NCBI GenBank assembly: GCA_025996815.1
Contig: BNTT01000008.1
Location: 1-47,196, forward strand
Direction: 5' to 3'
Origin: Bacteroidia bacterium
Lineage (GTDB): Bacteria > Bacteroidota > Bacteroidia > Bacteroidales > Azobacteroidaceae
DNA: 47,196 bases
Positions 14,637 to 24,910 of the stretch are shown piece after piece. Made by a program: the position numbers and the translations under genes. The notes below the pieces were generated by a model. It saw only the letters and a list, made by a program, of their open reading frames with translations. It had not been told where the DNA came from and searched no databases. Each line of letters starts with the position of its first letter. The stretch's first letter is position 1.

Positions 14637-16268
14637 TCAATATTGAATTGTCGTCGTCGTTGTGACCGGCTCGTCTATCAACACATTGATGACAGGGGTT
14701 TCTACCGGCTCTTCTACCGGCGTTTCGATTGGTGCTTCAACAGGGATTTCTACCGGCGGCACTTCATCCTCTTTCTTCGGTTTTTCTTTCTTCGGCTTCG
14801 GCGTGATTGGCGTTGCGTCGATGCTTCTTCCCTTTTTGGAACCGCTGAGCGGGATTGCTATGCCCAATTGCACGTTCAGACCCTTGACCGATACGGGCTG
14901 CCAGATACTTGAGTTCACTTTGGGCAATAAGTAGTCGCTGGAAACGAAGAAGAAATTGCCCAGATGCAGCGACACGCCAAATTTTTGGAAGTCGCCATAC
15001 ACCAGTGAGTAACTTGCGCCGAGTTCCAACCCTTTTTTGATGGGGCGGATGCTTCCGCCGAGGGTCAATTCGGTGAATGTTTTTGAAGGATTGAAATGCG
15101 TGGTAGACAGGATGCCTACATTCGCGGGGAAACTTGGGAAAGCATAGTCGATGCCGATATTCATTTTCGACCGCAAGCCCATTCCTTTCAGGGCTTTTGA
15201 ATCGCCGCCATTCTTTAAATTCTTTACATCTTTGAGTTTATCCTCTAAACCGTTAAAGATGTCGTCCAATGATTCCTCGTCACTAAATTCAATGACCTTA
15301 TCTCCAAGCAACGTTACTTCTGTCGGGTCGGAAACCAGCGAAACGAAGTTGTCTGCCCCTTTGTTCCAACTGATGAAGCCGATGTCTGTTACAGCGGCAG
15401 ACACGGAGAAGTTTTCCAAAAATTCATACGAGTCTGCAAAGTAACCCAAATCGAAAACACCACCCAGGTCGACACCCAAACCCCAGCCGCTTGGTGCCGG
15501 TTTAAAGTCAAAGTCAATGTCGTCAAATACCTCTTTGCCATCTTCGTTTTTATATACGGCTTTAACACCCGGTGCGTGCACTTGAAGGCTGGCTTGCGTT
15601 TGCAGCTTCCACACATTAGTGCCACCTTCTCCTAAATCAAATCGGAGGCGGTCGATGTTAAAACTTGCGGCAGCTACGCCCGCCAGCACTTTCACTTTGG
15701 CACCCACCATCAATTTATCGTCCAGCAAGGGGAGGGATGCCCCAACGGCTGCTTGCGCGAAAGCAGTAGCACTAAGGCTCAAATCTTTGAAATCAAACGC
15801 CTGATTCGATTGCAGTCCTTTTTTCACGAAAGCGAAAAAGTCATACGGAACGTTGGCCTCGCCGAACACCCGAGCACTCAAATCAAAATTCCAAAACATA
15901 TCGCCGGCATAGAAGCCAAATCCCAAAATCGTTTCGTTGATATCCAACGCCAGAAAGTTGGCATCCGCAATGTTTTTCAAAAATTCGGCGGAAGTTACAT
16001 TCGGATGCAAAAAAGTTGCGGTTTTTTTACCATCATCGCCCTTTCCGGGGAAAAGGAAATTTTCCAGATTAAACGTGTTGGTTCTATAGTCCAACGAAAA
16101 GTTTGTCAACCCCGGAAAGCCGACGTAGCCATTTGCAGGGCGCAGGGCGGGATTCAAATTAGTGCGAGTGTAAGAACTGCTCACAAAGTATTCCGTATTA
16201 GTCGTTTGTGCCATTACGGACGCAAAAGTGCAAAGAAGCACACTTGTTAAAATATATATCTTTTTCAT
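14637..16268 (-). CDS. DUF5723-family outer-membrane protein
   Basis: 543 aa. A signal peptide (cleavage after SVMAQ, about residue 21) precedes a beta-rich body that opens TNLNPALRPANGYVGFPGLT, the pattern I associate with DUF5723. The alternating hydrophobic segments suit an outer-membrane barrel. The last ~70 residues are a low-complexity Lys/Pro then Pro/Glu/Val/Thr tail (PKPKKEKPKKEDE and repeated 'ETPVEEPV'-type units), which is probably disordered. Function unknown. It is 12 bases after the upstream lipoprotein gene in the same operon. Confidence 0.75.
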   Translation of the reverse strand: MKKIYILTSVLLCTFASVMAQTTNTEYFVSSSYTRTNLNPALRPANGYVGFPGLTNFSLDYRTNTFNLENFLFPGKGDDGKKTATFLHPNVTSAEFLKNIADANFLALDINETILGFGFYAGDMFWNFDLSARVFGEANVPYDFFAFVKKGLQSNQAFDFKDLSLSATAFAQAAVGASLPLLDDKLMVGAKVKVLAGVAAASFNIDRLRFDLGEGGTNVWKLQTQASLQVHAPGVKAVYKNEDGKEVFDDIDFDFKPAPSGWGLGVDLGGVFDLGYFADSYEFLENFSVSAAVTDIGFISWNKGADNFVSLVSDPTEVTLLGDKVIEFSDEESLDDIFNGLEDKLKDVKNLKNGGDSKALKGMGLRSKMNIGIDYAFPSFPANVGILSTTHFNPSKTFTELTLGGSIRPIKKGLELGASYSLVYGDFQKFGVSLHLGNFFFVSSDYLLPKVNSSIWQPVSVKGLNVQLGIAIPLSGSKKGRSIDATPITPKPKKEKPKKEDEVPPVEIPVEAPIETPVEEPVETPVINVLIDEPVTTTTTIQY

Positions 16269-16280
16269 TGTTTTTCTAAA

Positions 16281-18002
16281 TTATAATATGTCAATTTCAA
16301 TACCACCATCCGATACAAATCTCACGTTTTCTATAAGGATATAATCATTCTCCGTAATCTTCGCGGAGCCATCCTTGTCGCTCAACTTAAACGTGAATGC
16401 CACATGGCGAGGTCTCACCTGCTCCGCTTTATCCTCTTTCAATATCTCTCTGATTTTATCCACGTCTATTTTGATAGACAACTTGCCGTCGGTCAACACT
16501 TCTCCATCATCCATAAGCAAGGGCAACAGTTTTTTGTTGCCGTTTTTATCTTCACCCAATATCTCGACAGACAGCTCTAATTTCATACCCGGAATTACCA
16601 CGTTCACATCGCCTGCTATCTCAAGATACTTGCCTGTGAGTTTTGCTAATACCTCATCAAACATATTGTCGGGGAAAATGTTCTTAAGTGTGTCCTTAAC
16701 ATTCAATTCGATTTCAGTAAATTCAAAAGGCAGATTGAATGTGTAGCCGGCACCTACAAGCAATTCCTGCTGAATACGTGCGTTCGGGTCGTTAATGTTC
16801 ATGGCGACTTCGTACGCCATCTTGTCCGGAAATTTTTTAAACAATGAATCTATGTCAAATTTTCTGCTATGAGGAGTATCTTCCTGTCTGGGCGATAAAA
16901 CATAAGAAGTTTTTATCTCCTCACCGAATATTGTCGGCTTTCTAAACTCCATCGGTTTGTTCAATTTCCTTCCATTCAGTGTCAAATCCACGTCAAAATC
17001 AACGCCCAAATTGGTGGTGAAATCCAATTTTAAGGAAGGGTCTCTGAAAATCAATGTGTTCTCGCCAAATGCGGCCTCAATTGCAGCAAAGTCGCCAAAT
17101 TCGTCGGAAATTGTTTGATCTCCGGAAATCTTAGCATCTATGAAAGCAATCTCCATGGCTGATGCCTTCATAGTAAACCCAAGTTCCGGTTTGCTTTTGT
17201 CCATAGTTACCTTTTGATCTTTCTCTAACGTCAGTTTCGCAGTGTACTTAAAATCAAACTCCTCACTCTCGGAATAATCAATTGTATCTATCTCGGCAAT
17301 GAAAAACGTGTAGCCGTCGGCATCGGTAAGCTCAGAAACCGGCACTTTTTCCGTATACACATGGTCGTCAAGCGCCTTTCCTCCGGGCTTCAACGTAAAC
17401 TGCTCCGGGAGAGTAACCGTTATTGTAATGGATGCTTCCTCAATTACTTCAAAAGTTAATCCTTCCAGTGAGGCTTCAATCACTATTTCCATGGCGTTGA
17501 ACGCAATCTTTTTGATTTCTGAAATCTTAAGGTTGCCTTTGTCAACGGGCTTCACAGTGGCATCAAAAGAAGTTTTTTCATTAGCGAATAACAGATCTCC
17601 CGCCGGAAAAGGAACAGGTATTCCGACGAACATATCGCCACCGGAAAGTTCTGTAATCGCCATCTTTACCGAGGGAATTTCAATGGTAGGAGGCTCAAAT
17701 GTTGGCAAGTCAATAGAAGGAATCTTGCCTTCGTATTCAAAATACGCCACACCATCATCCGGGCGCCATTTCAAACGGTACATAGTCTCCGCCACATCAT
17801 CCGCCGGATGATACAGTTTTTCTATCTGCTCTTTGAGCTTGATTTCCAACTTGTTAAAGGGCGGCACGTCGATTCCCTCCCCACTAATCACAGCCTTTTT
17901 GTCTAAATTCTCATCCGATATATCGTACTCACTGTCGACACATGCAGAGAAAAAAGGCAAACACACGCCCGTACAAAGGGCAAATACAAATGTTTTTTTC
18001 AT
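16281..18002 (-). CDS. Uncharacterised large lipoprotein
   Basis: 573 aa. A lipoprotein signal has lipobox FSAC (Cys about residue 21), followed by VDSEYDISDENLDKKAVISG. The rest is rich in beta-strand and acidic segments without enzymatic motifs. I do not recognise the family. It is first in an operon with the DUF5723 protein (12-base gap). Since both are exported, the two may act together at the outer membrane. Its -7 box is at 18054-18061. Confidence 0.65.
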   Translation of the reverse strand: MKKTFVFALCTGVCLPFFSACVDSEYDISDENLDKKAVISGEGIDVPPFNKLEIKLKEQIEKLYHPADDVAETMYRLKWRPDDGVAYFEYEGKIPSIDLPTFEPPTIEIPSVKMAITELSGGDMFVGIPVPFPAGDLLFANEKTSFDATVKPVDKGNLKISEIKKIAFNAMEIVIEASLEGLTFEVIEEASITITVTLPEQFTLKPGGKALDDHVYTEKVPVSELTDADGYTFFIAEIDTIDYSESEEFDFKYTAKLTLEKDQKVTMDKSKPELGFTMKASAMEIAFIDAKISGDQTISDEFGDFAAIEAAFGENTLIFRDPSLKLDFTTNLGVDFDVDLTLNGRKLNKPMEFRKPTIFGEEIKTSYVLSPRQEDTPHSRKFDIDSLFKKFPDKMAYEVAMNINDPNARIQQELLVGAGYTFNLPFEFTEIELNVKDTLKNIFPDNMFDEVLAKLTGKYLEIAGDVNVVIPGMKLELSVEILGEDKNGNKKLLPLLMDDGEVLTDGKLSIKIDVDKIREILKEDKAEQVRPRHVAFTFKLSDKDGSAKITENDYILIENVRFVSDGGIEIDIL

Positions 18003-18053
18003 ACTTTTTTTTATTTTTTATACATTATTCATTATTGTCATTGAAAACGGGGA

Positions 18054-18061
18054 CAAAGGTA
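18054..18061 (-). promoter_or_regulatory. -7 box of the lipoprotein-DUF5723 operon
   Basis: TACCTTTG on the minus strand, about 50 bases before the ATG at 18002. Confidence 0.55.
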
Positions 18062-18125
18062 ATACAATTTTTTCATTCTCGCAACACTTTTTGCAAAAAA
18101 AATTAAAATTCATGATTTTTTTTTA

Positions 18126-18190
18126 ATGACTATCCGCAATCATACCACTTGGCGTTTCGCTCCTTGTCCCGCGGGACAGCACTTTTTCAT
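18126..18190. repeat. Dispersed copy of the inverted-repeat element end
   Basis: ATGACTATCCGCAATCATAC and the following ~45 bases, up to GGGACAGCACTTT, are nearly identical to the reverse complement of 29511-29574. It is a solitary end of the element described at 29298-29574. Confidence 0.75.
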
Positions 18191-18402
18191 CCCGAACGGG
18201 ACGGTGAGGTGTGGAGGGTAGATTAGGAGGGACAGCCATCTACCCCGCGCCTTACCCTGCACTGCGCTTCGCTTGTACAGGGTTATCAAAATTTAACGCC
18301 TTCCGGCGTAACAGACGAAACAAAATTGCAGAATATGGCTGTATTTGATGTGTTTGCCCTGATGACAAAGCGTAATTTTTAATTTTTAATTAAAAAAAGT
18401 TG
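18191..18402. other. Intergenic region with small palindromes
   Basis: No gene is supported here. It contains CCCGAACGGG (18191-18200), a TACCCTG...CAGGGTTA pairing with a ~20-base loop, and ACGCCTTCCGGCGT. It looks like accumulated REP-type palindromes. AT-rich promoter DNA for the following gene pair begins near 18370. Confidence 0.5.
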
Positions 18403-18410
18403 TACCTTTG
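18403..18410 (+). promoter_or_regulatory. -7 box of the second ATPase/TOPRIM pair
   Basis: TACCTTTG, 32 bases before the ATG at 18443. Unlike the pair in the division operon, this one has its own promoter. Confidence 0.55.
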
Positions 18411-18442
18411 CAAGCAAAAACAGCAGATAAAATTTTGAAAAT

Positions 18443-19603
18443 ATGATACTAAAGAAAATTGAATATAGCGAATTTGGAGGACAACCTAACGTATGGATGT
18501 TTAGGGAAGTCGCTCTTGAAAAAGTTAACTTGTTGGTCGGTAAAAACGCAACAGGAAAAACTCGTACTATTAATGTAATATCCGGGTTAGCAAATATGCT
18601 TGCCGGATTGCAACCCCAACTTTTAAATTCCGGTAATTACGCAGTCGAATTTTCGGATAGCAAAGATATTTACCAATACTTTTTGAAGATAGAACAAAAC
18701 AAAGTTTTATTTGAAAAATTGTTGTTAAATGGTAATGTTAAAGTTGAAAGAAATGCAGATGGTACCGGCGAACTATTTGCAGAAGCCATAGGAAATGGAC
18801 AAATGATTAAGTTTAAAATTTCAGAAAATCAATTAATTGTGTTTTCTAAAAAAGATACTATTCAACATCCGTATTTGGAAAATCTCTTTGAATGGGCGAA
18901 TGGAGTTCGATTATATGCCTTTGGCACACCTCTCGGCAAGGATAGTGGGTTTGCCATAAATGACATTAATCAATTGCAAGTTAATCCGCGTGATACAAAT
19001 GGTGTTGCGGCTTTATTTGTCAAGGGCGTAAAAGATTTTGGCGAGGGTTTTAGAGATGATATTATAAATTTGATGAGCAAAATAGGATATAATTTAAAGA
19101 CCATTGATGTTGCCCCAAATCCTAACTTAGGAACTATTCCAACCGGATTGCCACTCCAAATGATTTATATTGTTGAGAAAGGCAGAACTGCAACGATTTT
19201 TCAACCGGAGATGTCTCAGGGAATGTTCCGTGCTTTATCGTTACTTATCCAAATCAGGTATAATATTCAAACAAAAAGTTCAACCACCATACTTGTTGAT
19301 GACATTGGGGAAGGACTTGATTTTGACAGGTCTTCGCGTATTATTAAAGTCATTGTAGATGCCGCCGAACATAGTGATATACAATTTATTATGTCCACAA
19401 ACGACCGATTTATTATGAATAGTATTCCTTTTAAATATTGGCAGGTTATACAACGTGACGGAGGTGTATGTACTATTTACAATTATGGCAATGCCAAAAC
19501 TATTTTTGATGAATTTGAATTTACGGGGTTATCTAATTTTTCTTTTTTATCCACAGATTTTATTTCTCAAGAATTAGAATCTAAAACTGCTGTAGCCAAA
19601 TGA
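18443..19603 (+). CDS. AAA/ABC-type ATPase (AAA_21-like), second two-gene unit
   Basis: 386 aa. Walker A is VGKNATGKT (residues 32-40), an ABC-signature-like motif MSQGMFRALSLL lies near residue 260, and the Walker B stretch is TTILVDDIGEGLDFDRS near 278, followed by a sensor or H-loop-like FIMSTNDRF. It shows no transport features. The downstream gene overlaps by ATGA (19600-19603) and encodes a TOPRIM/DUF4276-like protein. ATPase plus TOPRIM-type nuclease pairs are a recurrent defence layout (OLD-type, PARIS, Rlo-type). Strongly AT-rich compared with pckA next to it, which suggests transfer. Confidence 0.78.
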   Translation: MILKKIEYSEFGGQPNVWMFREVALEKVNLLVGKNATGKTRTINVISGLANMLAGLQPQLLNSGNYAVEFSDSKDIYQYFLKIEQNKVLFEKLLLNGNVKVERNADGTGELFAEAIGNGQMIKFKISENQLIVFSKKDTIQHPYLENLFEWANGVRLYAFGTPLGKDSGFAINDINQLQVNPRDTNGVAALFVKGVKDFGEGFRDDIINLMSKIGYNLKTIDVAPNPNLGTIPTGLPLQMIYIVEKGRTATIFQPEMSQGMFRALSLLIQIRYNIQTKSSTTILVDDIGEGLDFDRSSRIIKVIVDAAEHSDIQFIMSTNDRFIMNSIPFKYWQVIQRDGGVCTIYNYGNAKTIFDEFEFTGLSNFSFLSTDFISQELESKTAVAK

Positions 19604-20280
19604 AGAAAATTGCCCTATTCGTTGAAGGACAAACCGAGCAAATATTTGTTCAAAAGTTAATTGAGCAATTAATTAGTCCACGCAAAGTAACAACAGATTC
19701 TTTTAAACTTACAGGTGGTGCAAAAATGCCAAGAATGGCGAAAATTCTTACAACTCAATCTGTTACTCAACAAACAGATTATTACTTTGCAATATATGAT
19801 TGTGGCAATGACTCAAAAGTAAAAGACGATATTATAGAAAACCTGCCATCTATGCAAAAAAATGGTTTTTCTATGATTATTGGAATTCGTGATGTATATC
19901 CGCAAAACGATAAAATAGAGCAGTTGAGAAGATATTCAAATTTTGGAATACCGGCGGGCATTCCAACACATATAGTTCTTGCGGTGAATGAAGTGGAAGC
20001 ATGGTTCATGGCAGAAGAAAATCATTACCAAAAAATTGACGCAAGATTGTCAGTAACCAAAGTCAACGCAATCGCAGGAATTGATGTGAGTAAAGATTCA
20101 ACAGAAATCATAGTTCACCCAACGGAGAAATTACAGGTTATTTATAGATATACCAAAAGGAAAAACAAAGTTCATCGCATAGTAAATGCCTTAGAATATG
20201 CAAATTTATATGTTAACGTAAGGCAAAGAAACAATAGTCTCGATGAATTACTTACGCATTTGGATAGCTTATTTCCCTAA
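19600..20280 (+). CDS. TOPRIM-like (DUF4276/RloB-type) partner
   Basis: 226 aa. It begins MKKIALFVEGQTEQIFVQKL, the TOPRIM-type glutamate motif (E9), with further acidic residues in FAIYDCGND (D67, D71) and the motif VNEVEAWFMA near residue 130, which is common in DUF4276-type proteins. Unlike the partner at 9135-9605 it looks full-length. Likely a nuclease or nucleotide-processing effector working with the ATPase; this is inference from the fold and operon. Confidence 0.65.
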   Translation: MKKIALFVEGQTEQIFVQKLIEQLISPRKVTTDSFKLTGGAKMPRMAKILTTQSVTQQTDYYFAIYDCGNDSKVKDDIIENLPSMQKNGFSMIIGIRDVYPQNDKIEQLRRYSNFGIPAGIPTHIVLAVNEVEAWFMAEENHYQKIDARLSVTKVNAIAGIDVSKDSTEIIVHPTEKLQVIYRYTKRKNKVHRIVNALEYANLYVNVRQRNNSLDELLTHLDSLFP

Positions 20281-20347
20281 TTATTGAACTAATTTTAAAA
20301 AATATCAACCCTTTGAAAAAATATTTTGTTATTTGAAAAATAAACAC

Positions 20348-20355
20348 TAACTTTG
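20348..20355 (+). promoter_or_regulatory. -7 box of pckA
   Basis: TAACTTTG, about 60 bases before the pckA ATG. Confidence 0.5.
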
Positions 20356-20416
20356 TGCGCCGAAAATAAAGCATCATTACGAAAAAATATAAACATTTAA
20401 ATACATATTTACAAAA

Positions 20417-22006
20417 ATGGCAACATTAGATTTAAGCAAGTACGGCATCAACACGAACATTCCTGTTGTGTATAACCCGTCTTATGAGGAGCTTTTTCAA
20501 GCCGAAATCGACCCTGCAAATCAGGGTTTTGAAAAAGGCACAGTAACAACTACCGGCTCGGTGAGCGTGGACACGGGTAAATTTACCGGTCGTTCGCCCA
20601 AAGACCGCTTTATCGTGAAAGACAAAACGTCGGAAAACACGATTTGGTGGGACGGTAACATCAACAAACCCACCACGCCGGAGGTTTGGAAAGACTTGAA
20701 AGCCAACACTATCAAGCAATTGAACACGGCAAAAAAACTGTACGTGGTGGATGCCTACTGCGGCACCAACGAAGACACCCGTATGAAGGTGCGTTTCATC
20801 GTGGAAGTGGCTTGGCAGGCGCATTTTGTGACCAATATGTTTATCCGCCCGTCGCACTACGAATTGGCGAACTACGGCGAGCCTGATTTCGTGGTCTTCA
20901 ACGGCTCAAAAACCACCGACCCCGATTGGCAAAAGCATGATTTGAACTCCGAAGTGTATGTGCTGTTCAACCTCACCGAACGCGAACAAATCATCGGCGG
21001 AACGTGGTATGGCGGCGAAATGAAAAAAGGGATGTTCTCCATGCAGAACTACTATCTGCCCCTGCGCGGCATTGCCTCCATGCACTGCTCGGCAAATGTG
21101 GGCAAAGACGGCGACGTAGCCATCTTCTTCGGCTTGTCGGGAACAGGCAAAACGACCCTTTCGGCTGACCCGAAACGCTATTTGATTGGCGACGACGAAC
21201 ACGGCTGGGACAACAACGGCGTATTCAACTACGAAGGTGGCTGCTACGCCAAAGTAATCGACCTGAGCAAGGAAAACGAGCCGGACATCTGGCGCGCCAT
21301 CCGCCGCGATGCCCTCTTGGAAAACGTGACGGTGAAAGCCGACGGCACACCCGACTATTCCAAAGAAGCCTCGAAGACGGAAAACACCCGCGTGTCGTAT
21401 CCGATTTACCACATCAACAAGATTGTGTTGCCTTCCCGTGCCGGTCACGCGAAGAAAATCATCTACCTGAGTGCGGATGCCTTCGGTGTGCTGCCTCCCG
21501 TATCTATTTTGGACGAAAAATCGGCTCAATACCACTTCCTGTGCGGCTACACCTCCAAGTTGGCGGGCACCGAACGCGGCATCACCGAGCCTATTCCATC
21601 GTTCTCACCGGCATTTGGCGAAGCGTTCTTGACCTTGCACCCCACCCAATACGCCAGCGTGTTGGCAAAGAAAATGAAGGAACACGGCGCAAAAGCCTAT
21701 CTGGTGAACACCGGTTGGAACGGCACCGGCAAGCGTATCTCCTTGAAAGACACGCGCGCCATCATCGACGCCATCATCGACGGCTCCATCGAAAAAGCCC
21801 CGACCATCAAGGTGCCTGTATTGAATTTGGTTGCCCCAAAAACATTGCCGGGCGTTTCCGACATCCTCGACCCACGCACCACTTACGGCGCAAACGTGGC
21901 AGAATGGGAAACCAAAGCGAAGTCGCTGGGCGCAAAATACATCAAAAACTTTGAACAATACCTGCCGGAAGGCAAGGATTTGATTCCGTCAGGTCCGCAG
22001 TTGTAA
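20417..22006 (+). CDS. pckA: Phosphoenolpyruvate carboxykinase (ATP)
   Basis: 529 aa, the usual length of the ATP-dependent family. It interconverts oxaloacetate + ATP with PEP + CO2 + ADP; in fermentative Bacteroidota it often runs toward oxaloacetate for succinate formation. Visible motifs are [11 protein letters not shown], the kinase-1a loop [14 protein letters not shown] (from about residue 239), the metal-binding IGDDEHGWD, and NTGWNGTGK near the C-terminus. It is monocistronic, with its own -7 box and a clear terminator after a REP-like palindrome. Confidence 0.96.
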   Translation: MATLDLSKYGINTNIPVVYNPSYEELFQAEIDPANQGFEKGTVTTTGSVSVDTGKFTGRSPKDRFIVKDKTSENTIWWDGNINKPTTPEVWKDLKANTIKQLNTAKKLYVVDAYCGTNEDTRMKVRFIVEVAWQAHFVTNMFIRPSHYELANYGEPDFVVFNGSKTTDPDWQKHDLNSEVYVLFNLTEREQIIGGTWYGGEMKKGMFSMQNYYLPLRGIASMHCSANVGKDGDVAIFFGLSGTGKTTLSADPKRYLIGDDEHGWDNNGVFNYEGGCYAKVIDLSKENEPDIWRAIRRDALLENVTVKADGTPDYSKEASKTENTRVSYPIYHINKIVLPSRAGHAKKIIYLSADAFGVLPPVSILDEKSAQYHFLCGYTSKLAGTERGITEPIPSFSPAFGEAFLTLHPTQYASVLAKKMKEHGAKAYLVNTGWNGTGKRISLKDTRAIIDAIIDGSIEKAPTIKVPVLNLVAPKTLPGVSDILDPRTTYGANVAEWETKAKSLGAKYIKNFEQYLPEGKDLIPSGPQL

Positions 22007-22013
22007 TCAGGGA

Positions 22014-22038
22014 ATTGCGGGTCAAGCCCGCAATGACA
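22014..22038. repeat. REP-like palindrome after pckA
   Basis: Perfect 8-bp stem ATTGCGGG/CCCGCAAT with a five-base loop, then GACA. It matches the copy inside murC (7401-7425) at 24 of 25 positions. Confidence 0.85.
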
Positions 22039-22047
22039 TAGTAAGAG

Positions 22048-22080
22048 GAGGCTGTCTCAAAAGGGCAGCCTCATTTTTTA
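22048..22080 (+). terminator. Terminator of pckA
   Basis: GAGGCTG (22048-22054) pairs perfectly with CAGCCTC (22066-22072), followed by ATTTTTTA. Confidence 0.85.
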
Positions 22081-22203
22081 TATATTTAATCACTACTGTC
22101 CGGTTTAGCAAAAATATCTTTATTGTAATACTCTGTAAATAACGAAAAGGATGTCTGGTCTTGACTTTTTATTCATACGCTTGCATATCTCGGGATTTTT
22201 ATC

Positions 22204-22211
22204 TACCTTTG
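22204..22211 (+). promoter_or_regulatory. -7 box of parC
   Basis: TACCTTTG, 19 bases before the ATG at 22230. It rules out the earlier in-frame ATG at 22161. Confidence 0.6.
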
Positions 22212-22229
22212 CGCCCCGAGAAGGAATTT

Positions 22230-24908
22230 ATGAAAGCAGAAGATTTAGACGATTTTATTGATAGTGAGAAGGTTGCCAAGGAGCACTCCGAATATGTGGT
22301 GCCCGAAAATACTACTGCCGACAAGCATCAGGTGCTTTCGGGGATGTATAAGGATTGGTTTTTGGACTTCGCCTCGTATGTGATTACCGACCGTGCCATT
22401 CCGCATATCAACGATGGGCTGAAACCCGTGCAGCGGCGCGTGCTCCACTCAATGAAGCGGCTCGACGATGGTCGCTACAATAAGGTGGCGAATATCGTGG
22501 GCGACACGATGAAGTTTCACCCCCACGGCGATGCCTCAATCGGCGGCGCGCTGGTGCAGTTGGGGCAAAAAGACTTGCTCATCGACTGTCAGGGCAACTG
22601 GGGCAATATCCTCACCGGCGACGATGCGGCGGCTCCCCGTTACATTGAGGCGCGCTTGTCGAAATTTGCGTTGGAGGTGGCTTTCAACCCCAAAGTTACG
22701 GAGTGGAAACTCTCTTACGATGGTCGAAACAAGGAGCCTATCACGTTGCCGGTGAAATTTCCGCTGCTGCTGGCTCATGGCGTGGAAGGCATTGCGGTGG
22801 GATTGTCGTCGAAAGTGCTCCCGCACAATTTCAATGAACTGCTGGATGCCTCTGTGGCGTATTTGCGCGGCGAACCATTCGCGCTCTATCCCGATTTTCA
22901 GACGGGCGGCTCTATTGACGTGAGCAAATATAATGACGGCGAGCGCGGCGGCGCGGTCAAAATCAGGGCGAAGATTACCAAACTCGACAATAAAACGCTG
23001 GTAATCACCGAAGTACCGTTTGGGCGAACGACCGCCACGCTGGAGGATTCCATCGTGAAAGCCAACGAAAAAGGCAAGATAAAAGTGCGCCGAATCGACA
23101 ATATGACCGCCAAAAATGCGGAAATCGTGATTCACCTCGCCCCCGGCGTGTCGCCCGACAAGACGATAGACGCGCTTTATGCCTTCACCGAGTGCGAAAT
23201 CAGTGCCTCGCCCAACTGCTGCGTCATCGGCGAGCACAACAAGCCGCGTTTTATGAACGTGTCGGACATCCTGCGCCATGTGACCGACCACACCGTTGAT
23301 TTGCTCCGCATCGAATTGGAATTTCAGCGCGGCGAATTGGAGGACGCTTTGCATTTTGCCTCGCTCGAAAAGATTTTTATCGAAGAGCGTATATATAAGG
23401 ACAAGGAATTTGAAGATGCCAAAAAGATGGAAACCGCTTTGGCGCATATCGGGAAGCGTTTGGCTGCCTATTTTGCGGCGAACAACACCGAGCCGCTACG
23501 CGAAATCACCGACGACGACCTGCTGAAACTGATGGACATCAAAATGGGTCGCATCCTGAAATTCAACAAGGACAAAGCCGATGAAATGATTGCCAATTAC
23601 AAATCGCAAATCAAGAAAATCACCAATAATATCAAGCACATCACCGATTTTGCGATTGACTGGTTCACCAAATTGAAGGAAAAATACGGCAAAGACCACC
23701 CGCGATTGACGGAAATTCGCAGTTTCGAGAAGATTGAAGCCGTTCAGGTGGTGGAAGCCAACGAAAAACTGTATATCAACCGCGAGGAAGGTTTCATCGG
23801 CTACGGGCTGAAAAAAGACGAATACGTCTGCAACTGTTCCGACATCGACGACGTGATTATTTTCTACAAAGACGGCAAATATAAGATTGTGCAAGTCAGC
23901 GAGAAGATGTTTGTGGGCAAAAACGTGCTCTACCTCAACGTGTTTAAGCGCAACGACACCCGCACGGTTTACAACGCCATCTACCGCGATGGCAAAATCG
24001 GCACAAGTTATGTCAAGCGTTTTTCGGTTACCGGCATCACGCGCGACAAGGAATACGACATCACGCTGGGCAAAGAGAGCAGCCGCATCCTCTATTTTTC
24101 TGCCAACCCCAACGGCGAGGCGGAAACGGTGAAGGTGCTGTTGAAGCCCAAAAATGCACGCCAAAAAGTACTGTTTTTCGACAAAAATTTCAGCGAAGTC
24201 GCCATCAAGGGGCGCGCCTCGATGGGCAACATCCTCACCAAGAGCGAGGTGCACAAAATCACGCTCAAATCCAAAGGCGGCTCCACGCTGGGCGGTCGTC
24301 AGGTGTGGTTCGACCGCGACGTGTTGCGCCTCAACTACGACGGCAGAGGTGAATTTCTCGGCGAATTTTTCAACGACGATTTGGTGCTGGTGGTCGAAGC
24401 CAACGGCGATTTTCACACCACCTCCTTCGACGTGGGCAACCACTATCAGGGCAACATCTCCCGCATCGAGAAATACGACCCCAACAAAGTGTGGTCGGCA
24501 GTGCTCTACGATGCCGACCAACAGGGCTTCCCCTACCTCAAACGCTTCGCGCTGGAGGGTAGCCCGCGCAAGCAAAACTTCGTGGGCGACAATCCCGCCT
24601 CCAAATTGGTGCTGCTGACAGACACCGTTTATCCGCGAATAGAAGTTGTGCACGGCGGAAACGATGCGTTCCGTGGCAAGCAAACAATTGACGTAGAGGA
24701 GTTTATCTCGGTTAAAGGTTTTAAGGCGAAAGGTAAAAGGCTCACTACTTTCAACTTGGCGAGCGTGAAGGAATTGGAGCCGACGCGCTTCCCCGAATCA
24801 AGTGCTGAGGAGGCTGCACCCGATGCCGACATCGACGGTGCCGAAGAAGACGAGAAGCCGGTGGACGAAATCATTGATGAAATCACCGGACAAAAAAGAT
24901 TATTTTAG
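22230..24908 (+). CDS. parC: DNA topoisomerase IV subunit A
   Basis: 892 aa from the ATG at 22230; the upstream in-frame ATG precedes the -7 box. The breakage-reunion domain has YKDWFLDFASYVITDRAIPH, the stretch GLKPVQRRVLHSM, FHPHGDASIGGALV and the catalytic tyrosine Y138 in DDAAAPRYIEARL. A coiled-coil region and a beta-pinwheel-like C-terminal domain follow. The N-terminus resembles the Bacteroidota ParC type more than GyrA. It decatenates replicated chromosomes with ParE, which is not in this window. Two bases separate its stop from the next ATG. Confidence 0.9.
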   Translation: MKAEDLDDFIDSEKVAKEHSEYVVPENTTADKHQVLSGMYKDWFLDFASYVITDRAIPHINDGLKPVQRRVLHSMKRLDDGRYNKVANIVGDTMKFHPHGDASIGGALVQLGQKDLLIDCQGNWGNILTGDDAAAPRYIEARLSKFALEVAFNPKVTEWKLSYDGRNKEPITLPVKFPLLLAHGVEGIAVGLSSKVLPHNFNELLDASVAYLRGEPFALYPDFQTGGSIDVSKYNDGERGGAVKIRAKITKLDNKTLVITEVPFGRTTATLEDSIVKANEKGKIKVRRIDNMTAKNAEIVIHLAPGVSPDKTIDALYAFTECEISASPNCCVIGEHNKPRFMNVSDILRHVTDHTVDLLRIELEFQRGELEDALHFASLEKIFIEERIYKDKEFEDAKKMETALAHIGKRLAAYFAANNTEPLREITDDDLLKLMDIKMGRILKFNKDKADEMIANYKSQIKKITNNIKHITDFAIDWFTKLKEKYGKDHPRLTEIRSFEKIEAVQVVEANEKLYINREEGFIGYGLKKDEYVCNCSDIDDVIIFYKDGKYKIVQVSEKMFVGKNVLYLNVFKRNDTRTVYNAIYRDGKIGTSYVKRFSVTGITRDKEYDITLGKESSRILYFSANPNGEAETVKVLLKPKNARQKVLFFDKNFSEVAIKGRASMGNILTKSEVHKITLKSKGGSTLGGRQVWFDRDVLRLNYDGRGEFLGEFFNDDLVLVVEANGDFHTTSFDVGNHYQGNISRIEKYDPNKVWSAVLYDADQQGFPYLKRFALEGSPRKQNFVGDNPASKLVLLTDTVYPRIEVVHGGNDAFRGKQTIDVEEFISVKGFKAKGKRLTTFNLASVKELEPTRFPESSAEEAAPDADIDGAEEDEKPVDEIIDEITGQKRLF

Positions 24909-24910
24909 TT

